Below, piece after piece: positions 26,939-36,503 of a DNA stretch of 64,000 bases (positions within the stretch are counted from its first letter, which is position 1; each line of letters begins with the position of its first letter). Location of the stretch: assembly GCF_003576455.2 (NCBI RefSeq), contig NZ_CP032869.1, positions 5,704,001 through 5,768,000 on the forward strand. Reading direction: 5' to 3'. The notes beneath the pieces are model-generated. The model did not search any database and was not told the DNA's origin. It saw nothing but the letters and a program-made list of their open reading frames with translations. This DNA comes from Mucilaginibacter celer (GTDB lineage: Bacteria; Bacteroidota; Bacteroidia; Sphingobacteriales; Sphingobacteriaceae). Both the position numbers and the translations under genes were made by a program.

Positions 26939-29900
26939 ATGGGTACTAAAAATCTATTATCCCTTTTTTTATTTCTTATTACGGGTAGTTTTGTTTGGGC
27001 ACAGGCACCGGTTATTACCAATTACAATCCAACAAATGGTGTAGCCGGTACAATTGTCACTGTAACCGGCACAGGATTTAACAATGCGCAAAAGCTCACC
27101 ATCGGGGGCATTCCTACAGTAATTTTATCTAACACAGGCACGCAACTTACCGCTATGGTTATGTCAGGAACAACCGGCGGGCCAGTAGAACTTACCACAA
27201 GCGGGGGTGCTATTACAGCAGCGCAAACTTTTACAATAGGCAATTCTTTTTACCCCACAAAGGTACAGGGGAAAGACCTATCGCAACTTACTACCGCCGG
27301 GCAAACCCTTAAGCAAAGTTATTCGGTAGCAATAAATGCGGATGGGAGCACCATCTTAGCCGGCAACCCGACGGATAATGGAGAAGTATTTGTTTATTCC
27401 CGAACCAAAGAAAACTGGAAACAACAGGGTGACAAGCTAACGGCAATTAATACTGATGGCTCGCCCGAAAATTTTGGAAACGCCGTTGCACTAAGCGCCG
27501 ACGGTAACATTGCCATTGTTGGCGCCCCAAACCATAATCAAAAAAATGGAGCGGTTTGGATATTTACAAGAACCAATAATACATGGCAACAAACCGGTAT
27601 AAAACTTGAAGGCACAGGAGGCAATCAAAATGGCGCCTTTATTGGCCGTTCTGCAGCAATAAGTGCCGATGGAAAAACAATAATAGCCGGCGGATTTAGC
27701 GCCGCCTCAAAAAACGCGGTTTGGGTATTTACACAAAGCGACAACCGATGGCAGCAGTCGGCCTTACTGGAAGCTCCTGATGGCGGAAAAAGCAGTAAGG
27801 ATAAACAGCCCGTTGCATTAAGTGCAGATGGAAATACTGTAGCACTAAAAGGACTAAACGCATCATATGTATTTTATCACGCAGCAAATGGATGGGTTGC
27901 TCAAGGCGGCAGTATCCTCGGAAATGATCAAACAGCGTCCCAATATTACCCGGATTTTCAAATTACAGCCCTGGCCTTAAATGCCGATGGCAATACGCTT
28001 ATAACTGGCGGCTCGCCGGAAACCTATCAATTTGGCGGGGCCTGGGTATTTGTAAGAACAGCCGGCCAGTGGGCACAGCAGGCAAAGTTAACACCAAGCC
28101 CACGCCCTTATAATGAGTTTTCCCGTTTCGGCAGCTCTGTTAGCCTGAGTGCGGATGGTAATACCGCAGCGATAGGAATGCCCGGCTACAATAATTTTGC
28201 AGGAGCACAGCAAGGTGGTGCAATGATGTTTTTTACCCGCAACGGTAATACCTGGAAAGCTCCGGATCTCAATAGCATATTATATGGAAAAAATCTCAAT
28301 ACGCCGGGAGGAAACGATCCGGGAGCCCTTGTGGATACGGTTAACCATCACCAGGGATTCGCATCCGCAATAAGCGCCGACGGGCGGGTATCAATTGCAG
28401 GGAGCGTGTCAAACAGCAGTGATGGCGGATGCCCCTGGATATTTGCTGCTTATGGCAGGTCATCACAAACTATAACCTTTACACCACCCGGGCCGGTAAC
28501 CTACGGAATCCCGGATTTTGATCCGGGCGCTATAAGTACCAATAAAGGTCTGCCAATTAAATACGTGGTAAACCAATTAAGTCCGGCCACTATGGTAAAT
28601 GGCAAACTCCACGTAACAGGTGCGGGAAATATTAATATCTCCGCTTCGCAGGATAATGGCAATGATTATTACGGCCCGTCTACAGTATATGTAAATTTTA
28701 CAGTGAACAAAGCCCCTTTAACCGCAAGACCAAATGATACAGTCCGCATTTACCAGCAAGATAACCCTGCCTTCACCGTTAAATATACTGGCCTCGTAAA
28801 TGGCGATACTGAAAAATCGTTTTCATCTTTCCGGGTTAGCTCCGCAGCGGGTAAAAATAGCCTACCTGGCGTTTATCCCATCACCGCTTATATTCAAACA
28901 AGCAACTATGATGTAACCAATATAGATGGTAAATTAACTGTGATCAACCCTCCTGTAGCATTCACAATTGCCGGTAAACATATTTACGGCGAAGCAGATT
29001 TCGCACTTAATGCAACCAGTCCAAATACCACACAACCAATAACCTTTACCAGTTCAAACCCGGCTGTTGCAACCATTGTAAGCAACAAAATACATATTGT
29101 TGGAGCAGGCACAACGCAAATAACCGCGAGCCAGGCTACAGATGGCTATTATCCGGCTTACAGTACAACACAACCTTTAACAGTAGATAAAGCGCCGCTA
29201 ACGATTACCGCACACAATGTAAGTATGTATGCGGGCGATGCTATCCCAACGTTAACGGCCACTTATGCGGGCTTTGTAAACGGTGATGGCAGTGCCGATC
29301 TGTTATCGGCTGTCAGGTTTAGTACAAGCGCGCCTGCCACACCGGATGCAGGCACGTACGTCATATCCCTGTCGGGAGCAACATCCAATAATTATCTAAT
29401 TACCTATACAAGCGGCAAGCTAACCGTTACCAACGCCATACCTACCATAACATCATTTAGCCCATCAACAGCTATTGAGGGGTCGGTGGTAACCATAACC
29501 GGCACCAACCTGGATAAGGTTACTTCGGTAAAGTTTGGCGCAACTAACGCCGCCTCGTTCGCGGCCTCTTCAAAAACAACCCTACAGGCGGTGGTTGGTA
29601 AGGGCGCATCGGGTACTGTTTTGATAGTAGCCCCGGGCGGTACCGCTACATTATCGGGCTTTACATTTATGTATACACTACCCCAAAGCAATTTCAAGCT
29701 AACAACAACCGGGGCAAGCTGCAACGGCAGCATAAACGGTGCTGTAAATATAACAGCCGAACAAACGTTAAACTACACCGCAACTATCACCGGTAACGGA
29801 CTTAACACTCCCTATACCTTTACTACCGCTAAAACCATCAGTAACCTCGCAGCCGGTAGTTACAATGTTTGCATCACTGTTGCCGGATATACCGATTATA

Positions 29901-30397
29901 AACAATGTTACGATGTTGTTATAACCGAACCGAAAAACCTTTCGGTTTATGCTGCCATTAACCCCAACCAGGACCAGTTAAACTTAACATTGGATGGGGG
30001 CACCAGCTATACCATTAAGCTTAACGGCATGCAATACTCCACTACCGAAAGCAGCATCAATTTGCCACTTGGCCTGGGCGATAATGAAGTAGAGGTAACT
30101 ACCGATAAGCTTTGCCAGGGCATTTTTAAAAAGCTTTTCAGCATCGGCACGCGCATCATTCCGTACCCTAACCCGTTTCAAAGCTCATTGAAGCTTAACC
30201 TTGGTAATAAAAACGTAGGTTCGGTAGCGGTAGAGATCCATGACCTGGCTGATGGTAAACTCGTTTACCTGAAGCAGTATGCCAACCAGTCGGGCATTTT
30301 AAACCTCGACCTTGGTGAATTAAAAAACCACGTTTACTCACTCAAACTCACCCGCGACGGACAGGAAAACATTTATAAAATATTAAAACAACAATGA
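26939..30397 (+). CDS. Large secreted multi-domain protein, T9SS cargo (IPT/FG-GAP/MBG)
   Basis: A 1152-residue exported protein. In order: signal peptide (1-21, ending VWAQA); an IPT/TIG domain (24-105); a run of FG-GAP-like propeller repeats (about 110-510) with the recurrent unit ALSADGNTAAIGMPG and VWIFTRTNNTWQQ; MBG-type Ig domains (KAPLTARPNDTVRIYQQDNPAF and KAPLTITAHNVSMYAGD, about 585-830); a second IPT (about 837-915); a SprB-like repeat (about 920-1010); and a C-terminal type IX sorting domain with PYPNPFQSSLKLNL and LKLTRDGQENIYKILKQQ. Secretion to the cell surface by T9SS is expected. The role is probably adhesion or display; no enzyme domain is seen. It overlaps the next gene at ATGA. 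Confidence 0.88.
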   Translation: MGTKNLLSLFLFLITGSFVWAQAPVITNYNPTNGVAGTIVTVTGTGFNNAQKLTIGGIPTVILSNTGTQLTAMVMSGTTGGPVELTTSGGAITAAQTFTIGNSFYPTKVQGKDLSQLTTAGQTLKQSYSVAINADGSTILAGNPTDNGEVFVYSRTKENWKQQGDKLTAINTDGSPENFGNAVALSADGNIAIVGAPNHNQKNGAVWIFTRTNNTWQQTGIKLEGTGGNQNGAFIGRSAAISADGKTIIAGGFSAASKNAVWVFTQSDNRWQQSALLEAPDGGKSSKDKQPVALSADGNTVALKGLNASYVFYHAANGWVAQGGSILGNDQTASQYYPDFQITALALNADGNTLITGGSPETYQFGGAWVFVRTAGQWAQQAKLTPSPRPYNEFSRFGSSVSLSADGNTAAIGMPGYNNFAGAQQGGAMMFFTRNGNTWKAPDLNSILYGKNLNTPGGNDPGALVDTVNHHQGFASAISADGRVSIAGSVSNSSDGGCPWIFAAYGRSSQTITFTPPGPVTYGIPDFDPGAISTNKGLPIKYVVNQLSPATMVNGKLHVTGAGNINISASQDNGNDYYGPSTVYVNFTVNKAPLTARPNDTVRIYQQDNPAFTVKYTGLVNGDTEKSFSSFRVSSAAGKNSLPGVYPITAYIQTSNYDVTNIDGKLTVINPPVAFTIAGKHIYGEADFALNATSPNTTQPITFTSSNPAVATIVSNKIHIVGAGTTQITASQATDGYYPAYSTTQPLTVDKAPLTITAHNVSMYAGDAIPTLTATYAGFVNGDGSADLLSAVRFSTSAPATPDAGTYVISLSGATSNNYLITYTSGKLTVTNAIPTITSFSPSTAIEGSVVTITGTNLDKVTSVKFGATNAASFAASSKTTLQAVVGKGASGTVLIVAPGGTATLSGFTFMYTLPQSNFKLTTTGASCNGSINGAVNITAEQTLNYTATITGNGLNTPYTFTTAKTISNLAAGSYNVCITVAGYTDYKQCYDVVITEPKNLSVYAAINPNQDQLNLTLDGGTSYTIKLNGMQYSTTESSINLPLGLGDNEVEVTTDKLCQGIFKKLFSIGTRIIPYPNPFQSSLKLNLGNKNVGSVAVEIHDLADGKLVYLKQYANQSGILNLDLGELKNHVYSLKLTRDGQENIYKILKQQ

Positions 30398-31095
30398 AAA
30401 AAAATATATTAATAATAGCAGCTGCATTTGTTATGGCAAGCTGCGGAGGAAAAGGCAATAACCCTACCCCTCCAACACCACCGGCACCTACAAAAGCTGT
30501 TTTAACGCTCCCTTTAAATAACGCGCTCTGTGCTACCGGAACAGTTGTTTCTGATAGTATCAGCACCATCACCTTTACCTGGAAAACCGCAGCCAATACA
30601 GATCATTATGATCTGTACTTGCAAAACCTGTTAGATAAATCGTCAAAAACTTATTCGGCCACAGATAATCAACTGGCACTTAACATTAAACGAGGCACGC
30701 CATTTTCATGGTACGTTATTTCGCGATCATCATCAAGCACAGTTACCGCGCAGAGCGATACCTGGAAATTTTATAATGCCGGTAAAGGGGAGATATCATA
30801 CCCGCCATATCCGGCCACGCTCACATCACCAACATTTAGCCAGGCGGTAACTGCTACATCGGGCAAGGTTAACCTTACCTGGCAGGGCAAATCGGTACTT
30901 GCGGGCACTATCGAAAATTACGATGTATATTTCGGCACGGCCCAAAGCCCTCCATTGCTAAAAGATAAAATTACCGACAGCTTTTTAAATAATGTATCCG
31001 TAACATCCGGCCAAACCTATTACTGGAAGGTAGTTACACATGATTTTATCGGTAACTCTTCCAACTCGGCTGTTTACCAGTTTTCTGTAAAGTAA
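30394..31095 (+). CDS. Lipoprotein with two fibronectin type III-like domains
   Basis: A 233-residue lipoprotein: signal MKKNILIIAAAFVMASC with lipidated Cys at 17, a Pro/Thr-rich linker (NPTPPTPPAPTK), then two Ig/Fn3-like repeats (about 35-125 and 130-233). These read TITFTWKTAANTDHYDLYLQN...FSWYVISRSS and VNLTWQGKSVLAGTIENYDVYFGT...TYYWKVVTHD. The stop of the T9SS cargo gene overlaps its start (ATGA), so the two are co-translated and this lipoprotein probably works with that surface protein. Not recognised beyond the fold. Confidence 0.8.
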   Translation: MKKNILIIAAAFVMASCGGKGNNPTPPTPPAPTKAVLTLPLNNALCATGTVVSDSISTITFTWKTAANTDHYDLYLQNLLDKSSKTYSATDNQLALNIKRGTPFSWYVISRSSSSTVTAQSDTWKFYNAGKGEISYPPYPATLTSPTFSQAVTATSGKVNLTWQGKSVLAGTIENYDVYFGTAQSPPLLKDKITDSFLNNVSVTSGQTYYWKVVTHDFIGNSSNSAVYQFSVK

Positions 31096-31221
31096 ACTAA
31101 GGCCACATTGTAACTATAGCGGCACCAGATTAATATCTGCTGCCGCAACTTTTTTGTTACAACCATACTGTTAATCATTTTCTTATCAACTTTGAGGTTA
31201 TTATTACGTTTGATAATTAAC

Positions 31222-31590
31222 GTGGCCGGATTAAAAGTTAAATATTGCCTCTGTTTTGCAGTGCTGATGCTGGCGCTGAAGCCCTTCATTGGTTTCAGCT
31301 ACTATGAGCAACTGAAATCCGAAACCAATATCACCATCCTGATCAAGGCTTTCAGCAAACGCAAACAGGAATTTAACGAAACCAGCGAATCGCATCCGGA
31401 TTACATACAGCAACGTTTGGCTAATCCTATTGTGCCTTTGCTGTTGTTATTTTCATCTTTACTGAATATCATTTTTCCATTTGCTTTCGGCAACTACAAA
31501 AAGCTCAAAGGTATTTTTTCTGATCGTCCGGCTTCGGCTGTTGATGGTTCCCTCCCATTGTACTTGCTATCGGGCAAGCTTACTATCTGA
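31222..31590 (+). CDS. Hypothetical membrane protein
   Basis: Not recognised. From a GTG at 31222 the product is about 122 residues (an earlier TTG at 31192 would add 10). It has an N-terminal helix (CLCFAVLMLALKPFIGF), a polar segment with FSKRKQEFNETSESHPDYIQQRL, a second helix (IVPLLLLFSSLLNIIFPFAFG) and a short polar tail. It lies between the Fn3 lipoprotein and an inverted-repeat element. No clear promoter seen. Could be a small independent membrane gene. Confidence 0.5.
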   Translation: MAGLKVKYCLCFAVLMLALKPFIGFSYYEQLKSETNITILIKAFSKRKQEFNETSESHPDYIQQRLANPIVPLLLLFSSLLNIIFPFAFGNYKKLKGIFSDRPASAVDGSLPLYLLSGKLTI

Positions 31591-31657
31591 TTTTCTTTTT
31601 CGCTTACACGATCCTGCTTTTGCTTACGCGAAGATTGGTAGGGCTTTATTGCCTGAT

Positions 31658-31754
31658 CCGTCATTGCGAGGTACGAAGCAATCCCAAACTGTACAGATCG
31701 GATTTGCATAGCGGCTCTGTAAATCGGGGATTGCTTCGTACCTCGCAATGACGG
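31658..31754. repeat. Interspersed repeat with 28-bp perfect inverted ends
   Basis: The left arm (31658-31685, beginning CCGTCATTGCGAGGTACG) and the right arm (31727-31754) are exact reverse complements over 28 bases around a 41-base centre. From memory this CGTCATTGCGAGG..GAAGCAATC sequence recurs in Bacteroidota and some other genomes and yields spurious frames reading SLRGTKQS. It lies in the 253-base gap before the efflux operon. Confidence 0.8.
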
Positions 31755-31843
31755 GTGGAGAAGTAATCGCCTCAAATCCATCCTTCCTCCTCGTAAGCCC
31801 CTCAACCCGTTTTCTTAATTTTTAAATCATTCATCAACATAAG

Positions 31844-33235
31844 ATGCAACATCTTAACAGGTATTTGTGCATAGTACTGTTACTGTTAACGGCCGGTAAC
31901 GTGTGTGCGCAGCAAAATGTACCACCGCTTACGTTAAAAACGCTTTTAAACAAAATTGGCAATACCGCCCCCTCCTTAATTACCGATTCGGCGGCTATTG
32001 GCATTAAGCAGGCCGCTGCCGTTGAGGCCCGCAACAACTGGCTACCCAACTTAAAACTGAATTACCAGGCCGATGTGGGTACCAATAACAATACCGCCGG
32101 GCCGTACTTTGGTTTCGGTATTATTCCCTCCAACTCGCGCGGGGTGCGCACCGAAAGCAACACCAGCGCCGTGCTCACCAACCTGGGTATTGCCGCCCTT
32201 GATTGGGAGGTTTACAATTTCGGTTCTTATGGCGCGCAGAATAAAGTGGCAGGATCGGAAGTGCAGTTGGCGCAGGATCAGTTTCAACAGTCAAAATATC
32301 AGTTGCAAACCTATGCCATAGGGTATTACCTTCAACTGCTGCGCCTGCAGGATTATATCAGCATACAACAAAAAAATATTCGCCGTAATGAGGAAATCGT
32401 AAGGTCAATCCGGTCGCTGGCTAAAAGCGGTGTGAGGCCCGGTGTTGATACCAGCATTACCGAGGCCGAGTTATCAAAAGCACGCCTGAATAATATTGAG
32501 CTGGATAACCAGCTTAAACAGGTTCAGTTGCGCCTGGCGCAGATGAGCGGCTTACCGGCGGATCATATTATCCCGGATACAACTATTCAAACCAGGCTCA
32601 CAGCATCGGTATTGTTACCCGCTATTTCGGATGCCGATACAACCAACCATCCGCTTATTAACTATTACAAATCGCTGCTGCAAAACAGCGTAGCGCGCGA
32701 AAACCTGGTTAAAAAACAGTACAACCCTAAAATATTACTCGAGGCCGCTGCCTGGGGCCGCGGATCGAGCGTTGATGCCAATGATCATTTCAACAGCCTA
32801 TCCAGCGGCTGGGGCTTCGATCGTAATAATTATTTGGTTGGGATCGGCATTTCCTACAATCTGTTCGATATCAGACGGAGGCATTTAAAACTAACTACCC
32901 AAAGGGCCGCTACCGATTACGCTCAAAAGCAACTGAACGAGCAAAAATCGCTGTTGGCCTTAGGCATTAGCCAGGCTGATGTTGAACTGAATACCGCACG
33001 GGCACGCCTTAAAGAGATCCCCAACCAGTTAAGGGCCGCGGATGCCGGCTATCGCCAAAAACTATCGTTGTACAAAAACGGGTTAACGGATATCATCGAC
33101 CTGAATGCCGCCCTCAACATCCTTTACCGCGCCGAAACCGATTACGTGCAGGCCCGGTATGCCTTTTCGAGTGCGCTTTTCCAGAAAGCATTAAGCGGCA
33201 ACGAGGTGAACACTGTTTTAAACCTTTTAAACTAA
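31844..33235 (+). CDS. TolC family outer-membrane efflux protein
   Basis: A 463-residue outer-membrane channel of an efflux system. It starts with a signal peptide (MQHLNRYLCIVLLLLTAGNVCAQ). Two internal repeats follow, each with long alpha-helical parts and beta segments. Seen: AAAVEARNNWLPNLKLNYQADVG, the helical hairpin EEIVRSIRSLAKSGVRPGVDTSITEAELSKAR, and the C-terminal LSLYKNGLTDIIDLNAALNILYRAETDYVQARY. It is first in an operon with an RND pump (11-base gap) and an adaptor. Confidence 0.93.
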   Translation: MQHLNRYLCIVLLLLTAGNVCAQQNVPPLTLKTLLNKIGNTAPSLITDSAAIGIKQAAAVEARNNWLPNLKLNYQADVGTNNNTAGPYFGFGIIPSNSRGVRTESNTSAVLTNLGIAALDWEVYNFGSYGAQNKVAGSEVQLAQDQFQQSKYQLQTYAIGYYLQLLRLQDYISIQQKNIRRNEEIVRSIRSLAKSGVRPGVDTSITEAELSKARLNNIELDNQLKQVQLRLAQMSGLPADHIIPDTTIQTRLTASVLLPAISDADTTNHPLINYYKSLLQNSVARENLVKKQYNPKILLEAAAWGRGSSVDANDHFNSLSSGWGFDRNNYLVGIGISYNLFDIRRRHLKLTTQRAATDYAQKQLNEQKSLLALGISQADVELNTARARLKEIPNQLRAADAGYRQKLSLYKNGLTDIIDLNAALNILYRAETDYVQARYAFSSALFQKALSGNEVNTVLNLLN

Positions 33236-33246
33236 AATCGAACACT

Positions 33247-36200
33247 ATGTCAATGGTCACATCCGCGCTTAAAAAGCCCATCACAACGGTGGTTATCACC
33301 CTCAGCCTTTTAATTTTTGCAGTACTTAGCGCAATCAACATCCCCATAGATATTTTTCCGCAGCTTAACCTGCCTACTATTTATGTTATCGAATCGTACG
33401 GGGGCATGTCGCCCCAGCAAATGGAAGGGTTCTTTAGTACCCGTTTGCAGGACCAGTTTCTGTATGTAAACGGTATTAAAAATATCAGCAGCAAAAACAT
33501 CCAGGGGCTTACATTAATAAAACTCTCGTTTTATGAAAGCACCAACATGGCCGAGGCCAGCGCCCAGGTAGCCTTGCAGGTAAACCGTGCGCAAAGCTTT
33601 TTTCCACCGGGTGCATTGCCGCCGCAGGTGGTGAGGTTTGATGCCTCGTCGTTACCGGTTGGGCAGCTGGTGTTTGATAGTAAAACCGCCAGCCTGAAGG
33701 ATATTTATGATATGGCAGCCACCCGCATCAGGCCTATGTTTGCTACCATTCCGGGCTTATCGGCACCGCCGCCGTTTGGATCTAACGCGAGGTCCATCAT
33801 CCTGAGCATCGATCCAAGTAAGCTGCGGAGCTATAACCTTACGCCCGATGAAGTGGTTGAGGCGCTATCTAAATTCAATACCATGGCACCATCCGGCAAT
33901 TTAAGGCTGGATAATACCATCTACCTAACGACATTAAACTCGCTCATCAAAAACAGCGAAAACTTTGGCAATATCCCGGTCATCGCAAAAAACGGGGTGC
34001 CTATCTACATTAAAGATATAGCCCGGGTAAGCGACGGCACCGATGTTACGGTTGATTACGCCCTCATTAACGGCAAACGCTCGGTGTATATCCCGGTAGT
34101 GAAAACCGCCGATGCATCTACCTGGACAGTGGTACAAACCCTGAAAAGCAAACTGCCCGAAATGCAAAACCTGCTGCCCGATGATGTGAAGATCTCGTAC
34201 GAGTTTGACCAATCCATTTTCGTGGTGAACTCGGTAAAAAGTTTGATGACCGAGGGCGGTCTCGGCGCTTTACTCACCGGTTTAATGGTACTGCTGTTTT
34301 TACGCGACTGGCGAAGCAGCCTCATCGTGGTAATTACCATCCCGGTATCAATCCTCATCGGCGTATTGTTATTAAGCCTGTTCGGCCAAACCATCAATAT
34401 CATGACCTTGAGCGGGCTGGCTTTGGCCATCGGTATTTTGGTGGACCAGGCCACGGTAGCCATCGAGAATATTCACCAGCACCTGGAGATGGGCAAATCC
34501 AAGCGGCAGGCCATTTTTGACGCCTGCGAGGAGATCGCTTTTCCGCTGTTGCTGATCCTGCTTTGTATCCTGGCCGTATTCGCGCCATCCTTTATGATGA
34601 ATGGTGTGCCTAAGGCGATGTTTTTGCCGCTATCCATGTCGATAGGTTTAACCATGATCGTATCGTATGTGATAGCCCAAACATTGGTACCTATCATGAG
34701 CAACTGGCTGATCAAGGCCGAGCAATACCAGCATTATCACCACGGGGAAGTACACGCCCATGCCGGCGAAGCTTTAGATCGCCTCGAAGAACAACAAGTA
34801 AACGATCATCTGAAAAATGAGCAGGAACACCCCGAAAAGAACGACCTGTTTGAGCGTGTGAAAATGGGCTATATGAAAATCATCAGCCGGTGGATGGAGC
34901 GCAAAAAAACCATTATACTGGTTTACCTTATTGGCGTTATCGGTTTGGCGGCAGTTGGTTTTGTGGTGATAGGAAAAGATATGATGCCCAAGCTGAATAA
35001 CGGCCAGTTCCAGGTGCGCATTAAAGAACCCGAGGGTACCCGTTTGGAACGAACCGAAGATAAGTTTAAACAGGTGCTTACTATCATCGATAAAACGGTG
35101 AACCACCATGTTGAAATTTCGTCGGGCTATATCGGCCTTATCCCCAGCAGTTTTGGTAGCAGTAACCTGTATGTATTTAATACCGGTACGCACGAGGCCG
35201 TTTTGCAGGTTAACCTTGATGAAAACTATCATGTAAATATGGACGAGCTGAAGGATGCCCTGCGCAAAAACATAGCGCACGAGATGCCCGAAATGAATAT
35301 CAGTTTTGAACCTATCGATATGACCGAGAAGATCATGAGCCAGGGTGCATCTACCCCTATCCAGGTGCAGGTGGCCGGTAAAAACATGCAGCAGATCCAG
35401 GATTATGCCAACAAAGTTCTAAGTCGCTTAAAACAGATCCCTTACCTGCGCGATGTGCAGATAGATCAGCCGCAGCGCTTCCCGGTGGTATCTATTACTT
35501 TGGATAGGCTGAAGGTATCGCAGCTGGGCCTCAATATTAAAGATATTGCACGCTCGGTTACGGCAAGTACCTCATCAAGCCGCTTTACCGAAAAAAACCT
35601 GTGGCTGGATGATAAATCGGCTTATACCTACCAGGTGCAGGTACAGGTGCCCGAGTATGTGATGAACACCATGGATGAGCTGAAGGAGATCCCGCTGGTG
35701 AAAGGCCAGAGCAGCCCTACCCTTGCCGATGTGGCCGAGTTTAAAACCGAATACGCCCCCGGCGAATATGACCGCAGCGGTCCACGGAGGTTTTTGACGG
35801 TGAGCGCTAATATTTATAAAAAGGATTTGGGTACGGCTACCTCGGCAGTACAAAAAGCATTGGCCGAGGTGGGCGATCCGCCTAAAGGTTTAATAGCCGA
35901 GGTAAAAGGAATGTCGAGCCTGTTGGTTGAAACTTTAACCAGTTTGCAAAACGGTTTGGCCTTTGCCATTTTGGTGATCTTTTTATTGCTGGCAGCCAAT
36001 TACCAATCGTTTAAAGTTTCGCTTACCGTGCTATCTACCGTGCCCGCCGTTATTTTAGGGTCGATCACAGCGCTGCTCATCTGCGGGTCTACACTTAACC
36101 TGCAATCGTATATGGGGATGATCATGTCTACCGGGGTATCGGTGGCCAACGCTATTTTGATCGTTACCAATGCCGAGAAGCTCCGGCTTGAATACCGCGA

Positions 36201-36501
36201 TGCTACCCGCGCCGCCGTAACCAGTGCATCCATCAGGCTGCGCCCTATCCTCATGACCAGTTTGGCCATGATTGCCGGGATGATCCCGATGGCATCAGGC
36301 ATGGGCGAAGCAGGCGAACAAACCGCGCCGCTGGGCCGCGCCGTTATTGGCGGTTTGCTGGCCTCTACCCTGGCGGCGCTGTTTATCCTGCCGCTGGTAT
36401 TTGCATGGGTACAGGAAAAAACCACCTACCAATCGCCATCATTAATGCCCGACGAACAACCAACAGAAGAAACCACAGAAAGCACCCTCACCACAGTATA
36501 A
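33247..36501 (+). CDS. RND efflux transporter permease (inner membrane pump)
   Basis: A 1084-residue proton-driven pump of the AcrB/HAE or CusA-like superfamily, with 12 helices and two large periplasmic loops. Seen: MVTSALKKPITTVVITLSLL at the N-terminus, the ALAIGILVDQATVAIENI segment in helix 4 with the proton-relay Asp (about residue 401), and the C-terminal half with MGMIMSTGVSVANAILIVTNAEKL and LIPMASGMGEAGEQTAPLGRAVIGG. A His-rich stretch YQHYHHGEVHAHAGEA (about 497-512) lies in the cytoplasmic loop and could bind metal. Substrate not determinable; drugs or metals are possible. Confidence 0.95.
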   Translation: MSMVTSALKKPITTVVITLSLLIFAVLSAINIPIDIFPQLNLPTIYVIESYGGMSPQQMEGFFSTRLQDQFLYVNGIKNISSKNIQGLTLIKLSFYESTNMAEASAQVALQVNRAQSFFPPGALPPQVVRFDASSLPVGQLVFDSKTASLKDIYDMAATRIRPMFATIPGLSAPPPFGSNARSIILSIDPSKLRSYNLTPDEVVEALSKFNTMAPSGNLRLDNTIYLTTLNSLIKNSENFGNIPVIAKNGVPIYIKDIARVSDGTDVTVDYALINGKRSVYIPVVKTADASTWTVVQTLKSKLPEMQNLLPDDVKISYEFDQSIFVVNSVKSLMTEGGLGALLTGLMVLLFLRDWRSSLIVVITIPVSILIGVLLLSLFGQTINIMTLSGLALAIGILVDQATVAIENIHQHLEMGKSKRQAIFDACEEIAFPLLLILLCILAVFAPSFMMNGVPKAMFLPLSMSIGLTMIVSYVIAQTLVPIMSNWLIKAEQYQHYHHGEVHAHAGEALDRLEEQQVNDHLKNEQEHPEKNDLFERVKMGYMKIISRWMERKKTIILVYLIGVIGLAAVGFVVIGKDMMPKLNNGQFQVRIKEPEGTRLERTEDKFKQVLTIIDKTVNHHVEISSGYIGLIPSSFGSSNLYVFNTGTHEAVLQVNLDENYHVNMDELKDALRKNIAHEMPEMNISFEPIDMTEKIMSQGASTPIQVQVAGKNMQQIQDYANKVLSRLKQIPYLRDVQIDQPQRFPVVSITLDRLKVSQLGLNIKDIARSVTASTSSSRFTEKNLWLDDKSAYTYQVQVQVPEYVMNTMDELKEIPLVKGQSSPTLADVAEFKTEYAPGEYDRSGPRRFLTVSANIYKKDLGTATSAVQKALAEVGDPPKGLIAEVKGMSSLLVETLTSLQNGLAFAILVIFLLLAANYQSFKVSLTVLSTVPAVILGSITALLICGSTLNLQSYMGMIMSTGVSVANAILIVTNAEKLRLEYRDATRAAVTSASIRLRPILMTSLAMIAGMIPMASGMGEAGEQTAPLGRAVIGGLLASTLAALFILPLVFAWVQEKTTYQSPSLMPDEQPTEETTESTLTTV

Positions 36502-36503
36502 TC

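Noticed and set aside
31481..31805. Frames on both strands reading PSLRGTKQS
   Set aside because: They run through the 28-bp inverted repeat; the peptide is a signature of that repeat, not of a gene.
36405..36503. Upstream extension of the adaptor gene into the RND pump
   Set aside because: The lipoprotein signal begins at 36504, two bases after the pump's stop codon.
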